NCBI RefSeq assembly: GCF_910588395.1
Contig: NZ_CAJUPA010000013.1
Coordinates: forward strand, 1-32,337
Reading direction: 5' to 3'
Source of the DNA: an uncultured Faecalibaculum sp.
GTDB lineage: Bacteria; Bacillota_I; Bacilli_A; Erysipelotrichales; Erysipelotrichaceae
Length of the DNA: 32,337 nt
This document shows positions 16,391 through 23,196 of the stretch, in pieces (position 1 is the first letter of the stretch; the number at the start of each line of letters is the position of its first letter). A program made the position numbers and the translations under genes. The notes under the pieces are model-generated. The model was not told the DNA's origin. It saw only the letters and a program-made list of their open reading frames with translations, and did not search any database.

Positions 16391-16440
16391 TTGAAATATT
16401 GGGTCAAAAAATGCTATATTCTGATTAACGAATGAGGAGG
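16391..16440 (+). promoter_or_regulatory. Promoter and ribosome site of the AraC-type regulator
   Basis: -35 TTGAAA (16391-16396) and -10 TATATT (16415-16420) have an 18-bp spacer. AGGAGG (16435-16440) lies 7 nt before the ATG. The 57 bp between this -35 and the msm -35 is where an activator would be expected to bind. Confidence 0.6.
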
Positions 16441-16447
16441 ATTTGAC

Positions 16448-17308
16448 ATGAATGACGTGGAGTTCTCAATTTTTCGCAACGAAAATTACATTGATCTGAA
16501 CATGTATCAATGTGGACGCGAAAAATGCAAACCGGGCCACATCTTCGGTCCCGCCGCACGCAACCATTATCTGTTCCACTATGTCCTGGAAGGCCGGGGC
16601 ACTCTGATGGCTTCCGGCGTCAGCGAAATGACCAACACATTTGAGATTTCCCCCGGACAGGGATTCCTGCTGTATCCCGGACAGATTTCCACCTATATCG
16701 CCGACGCCCGGGACCCCTGGACCTACTGCTGGATCGAGTTTGACGGCCTGCAGGTGAAAGAAGCCCTGGACCGGACACTGATGACCATGGACAACCCTGT
16801 ATACCGCTGTCATACCCCGCAGCAGCGGGAGGTGATGAAGGAGGAAATGCTCTACATGGTCTCCCACATGAAAGAACCGACACTGCACCTCATCGGCCAC
16901 CTGTATCTGTTTCTGAGTGCCCTGGTGGAATCCACACGCCGGTGGCAGCCCCGGAAAACCGCCCGGATGGCAGATTACTACATCAAGGAAGCCATCACCT
17001 TCATCGAACAGAACTACACCCGGGATTTTTCCATTGAGGACATCGCCGCGACCCTGGGCATTGACCGGGGGTACTTCGGAAAGCTCTTCAAGCGCGCCAC
17101 CGGGCAGTCGCCCCAGCAGTTTCTGATCCAGTACCGGCTGATCAAAGCCGCCAACCTGCTGAAGACAACAGACTTGTCCATCCGGGAAGTGGCCAGCAGC
17201 GTGGGGTATGAAAATCAGCTTCATTTCTCCCGGGCTTTCCGGAAAATGTACGAAGTCTCGCCCCGGGAATACAAAAAGGCGCTTCCGAACGAGCCGGAAA
17301 GCGCCTGA
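16448..17308 (+). CDS. msmR: AraC/XylS-family transcriptional regulator of the sugar operon
   Basis: The product is 286 aa with an N-terminal cupin-type sensing domain (about 15-150; typical HYLFHYVLEGRGTL) and two helix-turn-helix units at about 180-280 (DIAATLGIDRGYFGKLFKRATGQSP and IREVASSVGYENQLHFSRAFRKM are visible). This architecture matches MsmR/RafR activators. It is divergent from the transporter and catabolic genes, so it probably activates them in response to an alpha-galactoside. That is inferred from context. The last codons are also part of the opposing msmK terminator (17273-17305). Confidence 0.9.
   Translation: MNDVEFSIFRNENYIDLNMYQCGREKCKPGHIFGPAARNHYLFHYVLEGRGTLMASGVSEMTNTFEISPGQGFLLYPGQISTYIADARDPWTYCWIEFDGLQVKEALDRTLMTMDNPVYRCHTPQQREVMKEEMLYMVSHMKEPTLHLIGHLYLFLSALVESTRRWQPRKTARMADYYIKEAITFIEQNYTRDFSIEDIAATLGIDRGYFGKLFKRATGQSPQQFLIQYRLIKAANLLKTTDLSIREVASSVGYENQLHFSRAFRKMYEVSPREYKKALPNEPESA
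17273..17305 (-). terminator. msmK terminator embedded in the end of msmR
   Basis: A 10-bp stem, GGCGCTTCCG/CGGAAAGCGCC (one bulged A, 7-nt loop), is followed by TTTTT on the minus strand. It lies entirely inside the 3' end of the convergent regulator gene. Confidence 0.8.
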
Positions 17309-17350
17309 TGATCCCGATACAGAAGCGCTGCGGTGTCTGCTTCAGCAGAC

Positions 17351-18460
17351 TTACCCCAGAGCACAGCCGGTTTCCCGGTCAAATACGTGGATCTTGGCAG
17401 GGTTGAAGGAGAGTTCCACCACATCTCCCACCTGGGTTCCGGATTCCGGATCCACCCGGGCAGTCAGCTGTGCCCCGTTGAAATCTGTATACAGATAGAT
17501 TTCTGCACCCAGGTTCTCCCGGACAGCCACTTTTGCCTTCGCTTTGGAATCTTTGTACAGCTCCAGGTGCTCCGGTGTGTCATACAGATCCTCCGGACGC
17601 ACGCCAATGGTCACTTCCTTGCCCATGTAGCCGTTGTTCTTCAGCACCTTGCCTTTGGCAGGATCGATCGCGATATCCGTGTCTCCCACCCGGACAGCCA
17701 CTTTGCCGTTCTTTTCGGTGACCACGCCATCCAGGAAGTTCATCTGGGGAGACCCGATGAAGCCGGCTACGAATTTGTTGGCTGGGTGATCGTACAGGTA
17801 CTGCGGCGTGTCGATCTGCTGCACTTCGCCGTCGCTCATGACCACGATCCGGTCACCCAGTGTCATGGCCTCGGTCTGGTCGTGGGTTACATAGATCATC
17901 GTGGCGCCCAGTCTTTCATGCAGACGGGAGATCTCCACACGCATCTGTCCACGCAGCTTGGCATCCAGGTTGGACAGAGGTTCGTCCAGCAGCAGGACCT
18001 TGGGATCCCGCACGATGGCACGGCCCATGGCCACACGCTGTCTCTGACCACCGGACAGAGCCTTGGGCTTGCGGTCCAGCAGTTTTTCCAGATCCAGAGT
18101 CCGGGCAGCCTGTGCCACCCGTTTGTCGATTTCATCCTGGGACATCTTGCGGATCTTCAGGGGGAATTCCATGTTTTCCTTCACCGTCATGTGGGGATAC
18201 AGAGCATAGTTCTGGAAGACCATGGCGATATCCCGGTCCTTGGGTTCCACATCATTGACGCGGTTGCCGTCAATGAGCAGGTCACCGTCGGTGATGTCTT
18301 CCAGACCGGCGATCATGCGCATGGTCGTGGACTTTCCGCAGCCGGAAGGTCCGACAAAAATGACAAATTCTCCGTCCTTGACATCCAGATTAAAGTCTTT
18401 TACCGCCTGAAAACCATTGGGATAGACTTTTTTGATGTTCTTCAATGTTACTTCTGACAT
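17351..18460 (-). CDS. msmK: ABC sugar-transport ATPase (MsmK/UgpC type)
   Basis: The product is 369 aa. Walker A GPSGCGKST lies at 37-45, the Q-loop is VFQNYALYP, the signature is LSGGQRQRVAMGRAIVRDP, and Walker B is LLLDEPLSNLD followed by the VTHDQTEAM switch His. A C-terminal OB/TOBE regulatory domain follows (about 240-369). This type energises several sugar importers in one cell, which fits its own transcription unit downstream of msmR rather than inside the operon. AAAGGAG precedes the ATG. No confident -35/-10 pair was found upstream. Confidence 0.92.
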   Translation of the reverse strand: MSEVTLKNIKKVYPNGFQAVKDFNLDVKDGEFVIFVGPSGCGKSTTMRMIAGLEDITDGDLLIDGNRVNDVEPKDRDIAMVFQNYALYPHMTVKENMEFPLKIRKMSQDEIDKRVAQAARTLDLEKLLDRKPKALSGGQRQRVAMGRAIVRDPKVLLLDEPLSNLDAKLRGQMRVEISRLHERLGATMIYVTHDQTEAMTLGDRIVVMSDGEVQQIDTPQYLYDHPANKFVAGFIGSPQMNFLDGVVTEKNGKVAVRVGDTDIAIDPAKGKVLKNNGYMGKEVTIGVRPEDLYDTPEHLELYKDSKAKAKVAVRENLGAEIYLYTDFNGAQLTARVDPESGTQVGDVVELSFNPAKIHVFDRETGCALG

Positions 18461-18546
18461 ATGATTCTCCTTTCGGTATCCAATCTGTACCCTGACTGTA
18501 CCATCCGGAAGACTGGACGAAACAGAAGCTGAAACCGCCTGCTATA

Positions 18547-18567
18547 TGGAAAAATGCAGCTTTTCCA
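18547..18567. repeat. Inverted repeat upstream of msmK
   Basis: TGGAAAA-N7-TTTTCCA lies about 90 bp upstream of the msmK start, in the 449-bp gene-free stretch 18461-18909. It may be an operator, but that is not supported beyond position and symmetry. The rest of the stretch holds repeat copy B, a terminator, and about 60 bp with nothing recognisable. Confidence 0.35.
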
Positions 18568-18614
18568 CCAATCTGTTCATATGACAGCGCATTCAGCCAT
18601 ATTCCCATCCCTCC

Positions 18615-18846
18615 TGACCGGCAGGGCATGAGGAAAGACATGATTGAATCCGCGATACGCCGGGAGAAATCCGGCTGATCCCCCTCTGCCGATGGCAGCC
18701 GGGGCGGCTGCCTGACAGGGCGTGCAGTCCGGTGAAGAGGGCTGTACATCAAGGAGAAGGCTGCTGGCCGCATCACAGAAACAACGCGAAAAAGAGGAAC
18801 CCGAAGGGACAGCGGCCGCAGGCCGGAAATCCGGAGAGTTCCTCTT
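18615..18846 (+). repeat. Copy B: orphan duplicate of the tyrA tail and its 3' flank
   Basis: 18615-18729 matches 9391-9506 at about 90 percent by eye. It still reads DRQGMRKDMIESAIRREKSG then stop, against DRQGMKEAMIESTKRREKFG in tyrA. The hairpin GGCAGCCG-GGG-CGGCTGCC (18694-18712) and flank are kept. Weaker similarity (GAAGGCTGCT, GCATCAC, AACGCGAAAA) continues to the terminator, with an extra stretch of about 25 nt. No tyrA sequence lies upstream, so this is a non-functional relic or a repeat family member. Confidence 0.8.
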
Positions 18847-18851
18847 GTTTT
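18786..18851. terminator. Terminator after the esterase gene, within repeat copy B
   Basis: The stem AAGAGGAAC/GTTCCTCTT (18792-18800 and 18838-18846) has GC-rich inner hairpins. It is followed by GTTTT on the plus strand and TTTTTCG on the minus strand. Its useful direction is probably leftward, about 60 nt past the esterase stop. Confidence 0.7.
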
Positions 18852-18909
18852 CATTTGTACAATTGTTTCCGATCAGTGGCCGGACTCAGATCCGGTCAGG
18901 CCAGTGAGC

Positions 18910-19695
18910 CTACTTCCACAGAAAGTCAAACCACACCGGGCTTTCCTTCTCCCAGCTGGCTTCATTGTGCTTTCCGCCTTTGACGTAATTGATCCGGGTC
19001 AGGCAGCCTTTGCGTTCCAGGGGTTTGGAGAACTGATGCAGAATCTGCCAGATGCGGCGGGTATTGTGCCGGAGTTCGGTGGATCCCATGGACAGATACA
19101 CCCGGGTATCCGGATTCAGCTCTGTACTGTTCAGCAGTTCATGCAGCTGCTTCGGATACAGAAACAGAGACGGAGACAGTGCGGCAGCCTTGGAGAACAC
19201 ATCATTGTGTGCCAGCACGCCGTAGTAAGCCATGAGTCCGCCCATGGAACTTCCCGCAATGGCTGTGGCCTCCCGCTGGGGCCAGGTCCGGTAGTGCCTG
19301 TCGATGAGCGGCTTCAGCTCCCGGATGATCCACTCAAACAGCTCTTCTCCCCTGCCATGAATGGGACCTGCCGGTGTCCGGGGATTATCCCAGGGGGCGT
19401 ACTCGTTCAGCCGGTTGTTTCCCTGGTGATCGCACTCCAGACCCACGATAATGAAAGGCTTGTCATAGCCTGCCAGAAAGGCGTCCAGATTCCAGGATTT
19501 TCCATAGGTGGCTTCCTGATCCACAAACAGATTGTGACCGTCCAGCATGTAAATCACCGGATAGCGCTCATCGCTCTGATCATATCCCCGGGGAAGCCGG
19601 AGATGAATGGGAATGGAGCGCTGCAGGCTTTCACACCACAGCTCGTGGTGCTGCAGATCGCCGGTGAGTTCCGGAGCCGCTGCAGTTTCCGGCAT
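18910..19695 (-). CDS. Putative esterase, alpha/beta-hydrolase fold (esterase D-like)
   Basis: The product is 261 aa. Nucleophile Ser150 is in GSSMGG, the candidate catalytic His243 is in GGKHNEASW, and an acidic residue (SMGSTE, about 207) could complete the triad. The YPVIYMLDGHNLFV and NRLNEYAPW segments are typical of the IroE/Fes/esterase-D group. The substrate is unknown. The ATG lies 2 nt after the upstream stop (TAG-TC-ATG) and has no ribosome site. The same frame is open upstream through a Pro/Ala/Glu-rich stretch to an A9 tract in the nuclease gene, so part of this protein may be made as a fusion. Confidence 0.85.
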   Translation of the reverse strand: MPETAAAPELTGDLQHHELWCESLQRSIPIHLRLPRGYDQSDERYPVIYMLDGHNLFVDQEATYGKSWNLDAFLAGYDKPFIIVGLECDHQGNNRLNEYAPWDNPRTPAGPIHGRGEELFEWIIRELKPLIDRHYRTWPQREATAIAGSSMGGLMAYYGVLAHNDVFSKAAALSPSLFLYPKQLHELLNSTELNPDTRVYLSMGSTELRHNTRRIWQILHQFSKPLERKGCLTRINYVKGGKHNEASWEKESPVWFDFLWK

Positions 19696-19697
19696 GA

Positions 19698-20522
19698 CTA
19701 CGCCAGAAGCCGGGGCTGGACCGGCGTCTTTTTCCGGCGCCGGTTCCGGCTGCTGCCGGATTTCCTGGCCGGATGGAGTTTTTTTTTAGGCTTTTCCAGA
19801 AGGCGCTCGTACTCCTGGCGTCCGTCTTCCTGACAGTCATAGGTGCCTGCCAGCGTGCCGGAGGAATACAGCAGATACTTGTCGTTGAAAAAATCATATT
19901 CAAACCAGGTGACTGCGCCGGTCTGGTCGCTCTTCTGTGCGTCAATGCGCAGGCTTCTGCGCTGGGAAGGGGTCAGGGACTCCCGGAACTTCGGGAAATC
20001 CGGACAGAGCACCGCTTTTTTGCGGAGCATCGGATCCCGGGGGAGACAACCCTTGAACAGAGCCCCTTTGCGGGGATCGGGGATGTCATCCACGTACTGC
20101 CGCAGGCTCATGCCCTCCCGGCTGATGCTGAGCTTCGGGTTTTCTTCCGACAGCAGGTGAATGGCCCGGTCATAGCCCTTGTCAAAGGACAGGATGACAT
20201 ACCGGTCCTTTTTCTTCAGACCTTCCGTGATCATGCTGGCAATGAAGGCAATGATGGCCAGATCCATTTCATTCTTTTCCCGCCGCCGCTCGTTGTCTGT
20301 TTCCAGAAGATCCACCACATGAAAACGGGGATCGTCCAGCAGACCGTATACCTTCCGGTACACATTGATGTCAGACAGGAAAAACCAGACTTCCGTATTG
20401 TCAGGCAGTGCTGCGGGGATCAGATTGCCCACATTTTCGGAATCCACGAAAATCCGGCATATGCCGCTTTTCTTTTCATCTTTTTTCCTGTTTTTCTTTT
20501 TATTCTTTTTGTCCTTGGACAT
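19698..20522 (-). CDS. PIN/NYN-like nuclease domain protein with basic tails
   Basis: The product is 274 aa. A lysine-rich N-terminus (residues 3-18) leads into a core with RIFVDSENVG (D27, E29), EMDLAI (D87) and VILSFDKGYD (D114, D118). These spaced acidic residues resemble the metal site of PIN/NYN ribonucleases. A short C-terminal domain (about 205-240, WFEYDFFNDKYLLY) and a strongly basic tail (RKSGSSRNRRRKK) follow, pointing to RNA or DNA binding. ATG 20522 has GGAGGAG upstream; the frame is open to 20606 but the extra residues have no ribosome site. A9 at 19779-19787 encodes KKK near the C-terminus. The target and role are unknown. Confidence 0.75.
   Translation of the reverse strand: MSKDKKNKKKNRKKDEKKSGICRIFVDSENVGNLIPAALPDNTEVWFFLSDINVYRKVYGLLDDPRFHVVDLLETDNERRREKNEMDLAIIAFIASMITEGLKKKDRYVILSFDKGYDRAIHLLSEENPKLSISREGMSLRQYVDDIPDPRKGALFKGCLPRDPMLRKKAVLCPDFPKFRESLTPSQRRSLRIDAQKSDQTGAVTWFEYDFFNDKYLLYSSGTLAGTYDCQEDGRQEYERLLEKPKKKLHPARKSGSSRNRRRKKTPVQPRLLA
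19779..19787 (-). other. A9 slippery tract at the nuclease/esterase junction
   Basis: The coding strand reads CCT AAA AAA AAA CTC in the nuclease frame, containing the heptamer A-AAA-AAA. A -1 ribosomal shift, or one extra A by transcriptional slippage, enters the esterase frame (ACT CCA TCC), which is then open with no stop for 28 codons to the esterase ATG. Confidence 0.75.
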
Positions 20523-20558
20523 ATGTATTCTCCTCCAGAGGGTCATATTGCTGTCACT

Positions 20559-20567
20559 ATTATAGCA
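20559..20567 (-). promoter_or_regulatory. Extended -10 promoter of the nuclease-esterase operon
   Basis: TGC-TATAAT on the minus strand is a perfect extended -10. No -35 is evident. The start would be about 30 nt upstream of the ATG. Confidence 0.6.
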
Positions 20568-20598
20568 GACACCGCCAAATCCCCGGTTTTGCTTGAGT

Positions 20599-20644
20599 TT
20601 GACCACCGGTGCGGGTAAGCTGTAATCAGATGAAAGCGTTTACA
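20599..20644 (+). promoter_or_regulatory. Promoter with a consensus cre (CcpA) site
   Basis: -35 TTGACC (20599-20604), a 16-bp spacer and a -10-like TGTAAT (20621-20626) are followed by TGAAAGCGTTTACA (20631-20644). That matches the cre consensus TGWAANCGNTNWCA at every position. It overlaps the expected transcription start, where CcpA normally represses. Confidence 0.7.
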
Positions 20645-20660
20645 GAAAGGAAGGCCCTAT

Positions 20661-20975
20661 ATGAAACACGAAGCCATACGCGCGCACATCCAGGATCTGA
20701 TCAGCAGGCGTGCCGAATCCCTGATGGAAGACGACACACAGGCCAACTATATTTCGGTTCTGGCCAAGATCTGGTCGGAACTCAGCGACATTCCGGAAAA
20801 CAACCTGGAATGGATGGATCCCAAGGATCTGGATGAACTGATCCTGACTGTCTACTATGCCCTGTCCAGACAGCGGCATGCCATCACCGCCGGGGTTCAG
20901 AAAGAAGTGAACAAGTATGTGCGGCATGAACAGAAAGACTGGGAATTCGCCCACATCATGGACTTTGAGGAATGA
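20661..20975 (+). CDS. Small hypothetical protein under a cre site
   Basis: The product is a 104-aa, highly charged and probably all-helical protein. I see no signal peptide, membrane segment or recognisable motif. A GAAAGGAAGG site precedes the ATG, and the gene has its own promoter and terminator, so it is a real transcription unit. The consensus cre site at the start of transcription implies repression when preferred sugars are plentiful. It is divergent from the nuclease gene and upstream of ftsH, but I cannot infer a function from either. Confidence 0.75.
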   Translation: MKHEAIRAHIQDLISRRAESLMEDDTQANYISVLAKIWSELSDIPENNLEWMDPKDLDELILTVYYALSRQRHAITAGVQKEVNKYVRHEQKDWEFAHIMDFEE

Positions 20976-20985
20976 AACCGTTTCG

Positions 20986-21010
20986 GGAATCCGCACAGGA
21001 TTCCTTTTTT
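20986..21010 (+). terminator. Terminator after the 104-aa gene
   Basis: A perfect 7-bp stem, GGAATCC/GGATTCC, has a 5-nt loop and is followed by six T. Confidence 0.88.
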
Positions 21011-21085
21011 CATGCGGCTTTTCCGCCAGCAGAACGCAATTCAATGTTCCCTTTATGTGAAATGAAGTGAGAATCAGCACTCTCG

Positions 21086-21113
21086 TTGTCAGGGTGCCGG
21101 AAACCGATATAAT
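21086..21113 (+). promoter_or_regulatory. ftsH promoter
   Basis: -35 TTGTCA (21086-21091), a 16-bp spacer and a perfect -10 TATAAT (21108-21113). The leader is about 43 nt. Confidence 0.7.
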
Positions 21114-21162
21114 GAGTTCATGACTTTATCTGGAAGCAAAAGAAAGAAGTGATGTCTCCATT

Positions 21163-23082
21163 ATGAACAGACAAACCAGACAGAAAAATCCGCTGTACCG
21201 GTACTGGCTGATCACACTGATCATTCTTCTGGTGATCAACCTGGTTCTGCCCCCGATGCTGCGAAACGGAGCAACCACTCAGGAAAGCTACTCGTCCTTC
21301 CTGGACAAAGTGGAAGAAAAAGACGTGTCCAAAGCCGAAATCAACAACGGCACCATTTATTACCAGCTCAAGGGCGAGGATGGAAAGACCTACTCTGCCC
21401 AGGCTGTGAACGACCCTGACCTGGTGAACAGACTGCGGGACGCCGGGGTGGAATTCAGTGCCGTAAAGCCGAGCACCACATCGCCCTTCCTGTACTCCAT
21501 GCTCTCCCTGTTTCTGCCCTGGCTGATCCTGTGGGGACTGGGGTACTGGTTCTTCAAGCGCATGCAGAAGAAAATGTCCCAGGCTTCCGACTCCATGTCC
21601 TTTACTCCGGGTGATGACCAGGAAAACAAAGGCGGCGGATTCGGCGGTTTTGGCGGCATGTTCGGCGGCATGAACGGCCTGGGAAAATCCAACGCCAAAG
21701 TCTACAAAGGCGAACAGACCAATACCAAATTTGCGGATGTTGCCGGGCAGGAAGAAGCCAAGAACAACCTGATTGAAATCGTGGACTTCCTGAAAAACCC
21801 GAAAAAGTATCAGGAAATCGGTGCCAAAATGCCCAAGGGTGCCCTGCTGGTAGGCCCTCCGGGCACAGGCAAAACCCTGCTGGCAAGAGCTGTGGCCGGT
21901 GAAGCCGGCGTACCCTTCTTTGCCATCTCCGGTTCCGAGTTCGTGGAAATGTTCGTGGGCCGGGGTGCCGCAAAAGTCCGGGATCTGTTCAAACAGGCCC
22001 GGGAAAAAGCCCCCTGCATCGTCTTCATTGACGAGATCGACACCGTGGGCAAAAAGCGTGATGCCGGCGGTATTTCCGGAAACGACGAACGGGAACAGAC
22101 GCTGAACCAGCTGCTGGCGGAAATGGATGGCTTCGACGGCTCCAAAGGCGTGGTGCTGCTGGCTGCCACCAACCGGCCGGAAACACTGGATCCGGCGCTG
22201 ACCCGTCCGGGCCGGTTTGACCGCCGGATTCCGGTGGAACTGCCGGACCTGAAAGGCCGGGAGGACATTCTGAAGCTTCACGCGAAAAACGTGAAAGCCT
22301 CTCCCTCCATTGACTACAACGAGATTGCCCGGGCGGCTGCCGGCACATCCGGTGCAGATCTGGCCAATATCGTCAACGAAGGGGCACTGCTGGCTGTCCG
22401 GGACGGACGCAAACAGGTTACCCAGCGGGATATGGAAGAAGCCATTGAAATCGTCATTGCCGGTGAACAGAAAAAAGGCGCTGTGATTTCTCCCCGGGAA
22501 CGGATGATCGTGGCGTATCACGAAATCGGCCATGCCCTGGTAGCGGCCAAATCCAAAAACGCCGCACCGGTTCACAAGATCACCATCATTCCCCGGACCA
22601 AAGGAGCTCTTGGCTACACCATGCAGGTGGAAGCCGAGGAAACCAACCTGCTGACCAAGGAAGAAGCCTACCAGCGGATCGTGACCTACACCGGCGGACG
22701 GGCGGCGGAAGAACTGGTGTTCCACTCCATCACCTCCGGTGCAGCCAATGACATTGAGCAGGCCACGAAACTGGCCCGTGCGATGGTCACCCGGCTTGGC
22801 ATGTCGGAAAATTTCGGCATGACGGCCCTGGAATCCGTGAACAACGCCTATCTGGGCGGAGACACTTCACTGGCCTGCAGCGATGAAACCGCGGCGAAGA
22901 TCGATGAAGAAGTGGTGGCTCTGATTGGCAGTGCCTACAAGGACGCCACAAAAATCCTTTCCGACAACATCATGAAGCTGCACGAACTGGCAAAGTATCT
23001 GTACGAAAAAGAAACCATCACCGGGGAGGAGTTCATGGAAATCCTCAACAAGCCCGCTGAAGGAACCAGTGAACAGGCATAA
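21163..23082 (+). CDS. ftsH: ATP-dependent zinc metalloprotease FtsH
   Basis: The product is a 639-aa membrane-anchored AAA protease that degrades misfolded membrane proteins and unstable regulators. Two membrane segments (about 14-32 and 108-130) flank a small extracytoplasmic domain. A Gly/Phe/Met-rich linker (about 157-172) precedes the AAA module with Walker A GPPGTGKT (231-238), Walker B CIVFIDEID and an SRH arginine region (RPGRFDRR). The zinc site HEIGH is at 453-457, and TSGAANDIEQAT supplies the third ligand. The ribosome site is AAGAAGTGAT, resembling the full anti-SD complement. The gene is monocistronic with its own terminator. Confidence 0.96.
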   Translation: MNRQTRQKNPLYRYWLITLIILLVINLVLPPMLRNGATTQESYSSFLDKVEEKDVSKAEINNGTIYYQLKGEDGKTYSAQAVNDPDLVNRLRDAGVEFSAVKPSTTSPFLYSMLSLFLPWLILWGLGYWFFKRMQKKMSQASDSMSFTPGDDQENKGGGFGGFGGMFGGMNGLGKSNAKVYKGEQTNTKFADVAGQEEAKNNLIEIVDFLKNPKKYQEIGAKMPKGALLVGPPGTGKTLLARAVAGEAGVPFFAISGSEFVEMFVGRGAAKVRDLFKQAREKAPCIVFIDEIDTVGKKRDAGGISGNDEREQTLNQLLAEMDGFDGSKGVVLLAATNRPETLDPALTRPGRFDRRIPVELPDLKGREDILKLHAKNVKASPSIDYNEIARAAAGTSGADLANIVNEGALLAVRDGRKQVTQRDMEEAIEIVIAGEQKKGAVISPRERMIVAYHEIGHALVAAKSKNAAPVHKITIIPRTKGALGYTMQVEAEETNLLTKEEAYQRIVTYTGGRAAEELVFHSITSGAANDIEQATKLARAMVTRLGMSENFGMTALESVNNAYLGGDTSLACSDETAAKIDEEVVALIGSAYKDATKILSDNIMKLHELAKYLYEKETITGEEFMEILNKPAEGTSEQA

Positions 23083-23107
23083 CGGTAAACAGCATCATCC
23101 ATCTCTG

Positions 23108-23136
23108 ACCTGCAGGATTGCCTGCAGGTCTTTTTT
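23108..23136 (+). terminator. ftsH terminator
   Basis: A perfect 9-bp stem, ACCTGCAGG/CCTGCAGGT, has an ATTG loop and is followed by C and six T. Confidence 0.9.
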
Positions 23137-23145
23137 GCCGGGAAG

Positions 23146-23190
23146 GTTAACAACTTAACGTTTGGCATCCCCTGTCTCTCTTCGTATCAT
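23146..23190 (+). promoter_or_regulatory. Promoter and possible operator of the LacI-family gene
   Basis: -35 TTGGCA (23162-23167), a 17-bp spacer and -10 TATCAT (23185-23190) each match five of six consensus positions. An inverted repeat GTTAA-CAAC-TTAAC (23146-23159) sits just upstream of the -35 and could be an autoregulatory operator. Only 6 nt separate the -10 from the start codon, so the mRNA is predicted to be leaderless. Confidence 0.65.
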
Positions 23191-23196
23191 GGGGAC

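Noticed and set aside
16381..16395. Possible cre site in the msmE-msmR intergenic region (AACGCTTTTTG)
   Set aside because: At least four mismatches to the CcpA consensus; not supportable.
18390..18854. A 154-codon minus-strand frame across the msmK upstream region and repeat copy B
   Set aside because: It crosses the terminator, the repeat and the msmK ribosome site, and shows no protein family features. Its similarity to a minus-strand frame near 9343-9531 only reflects the DNA duplication.
21152..21166. Four-codon upstream ORF (MSPL) overlapping the ftsH start
   Set aside because: Probably incidental: the AAGAAGTGAT ribosome site fits the ftsH ATG, and such short frames arise easily.
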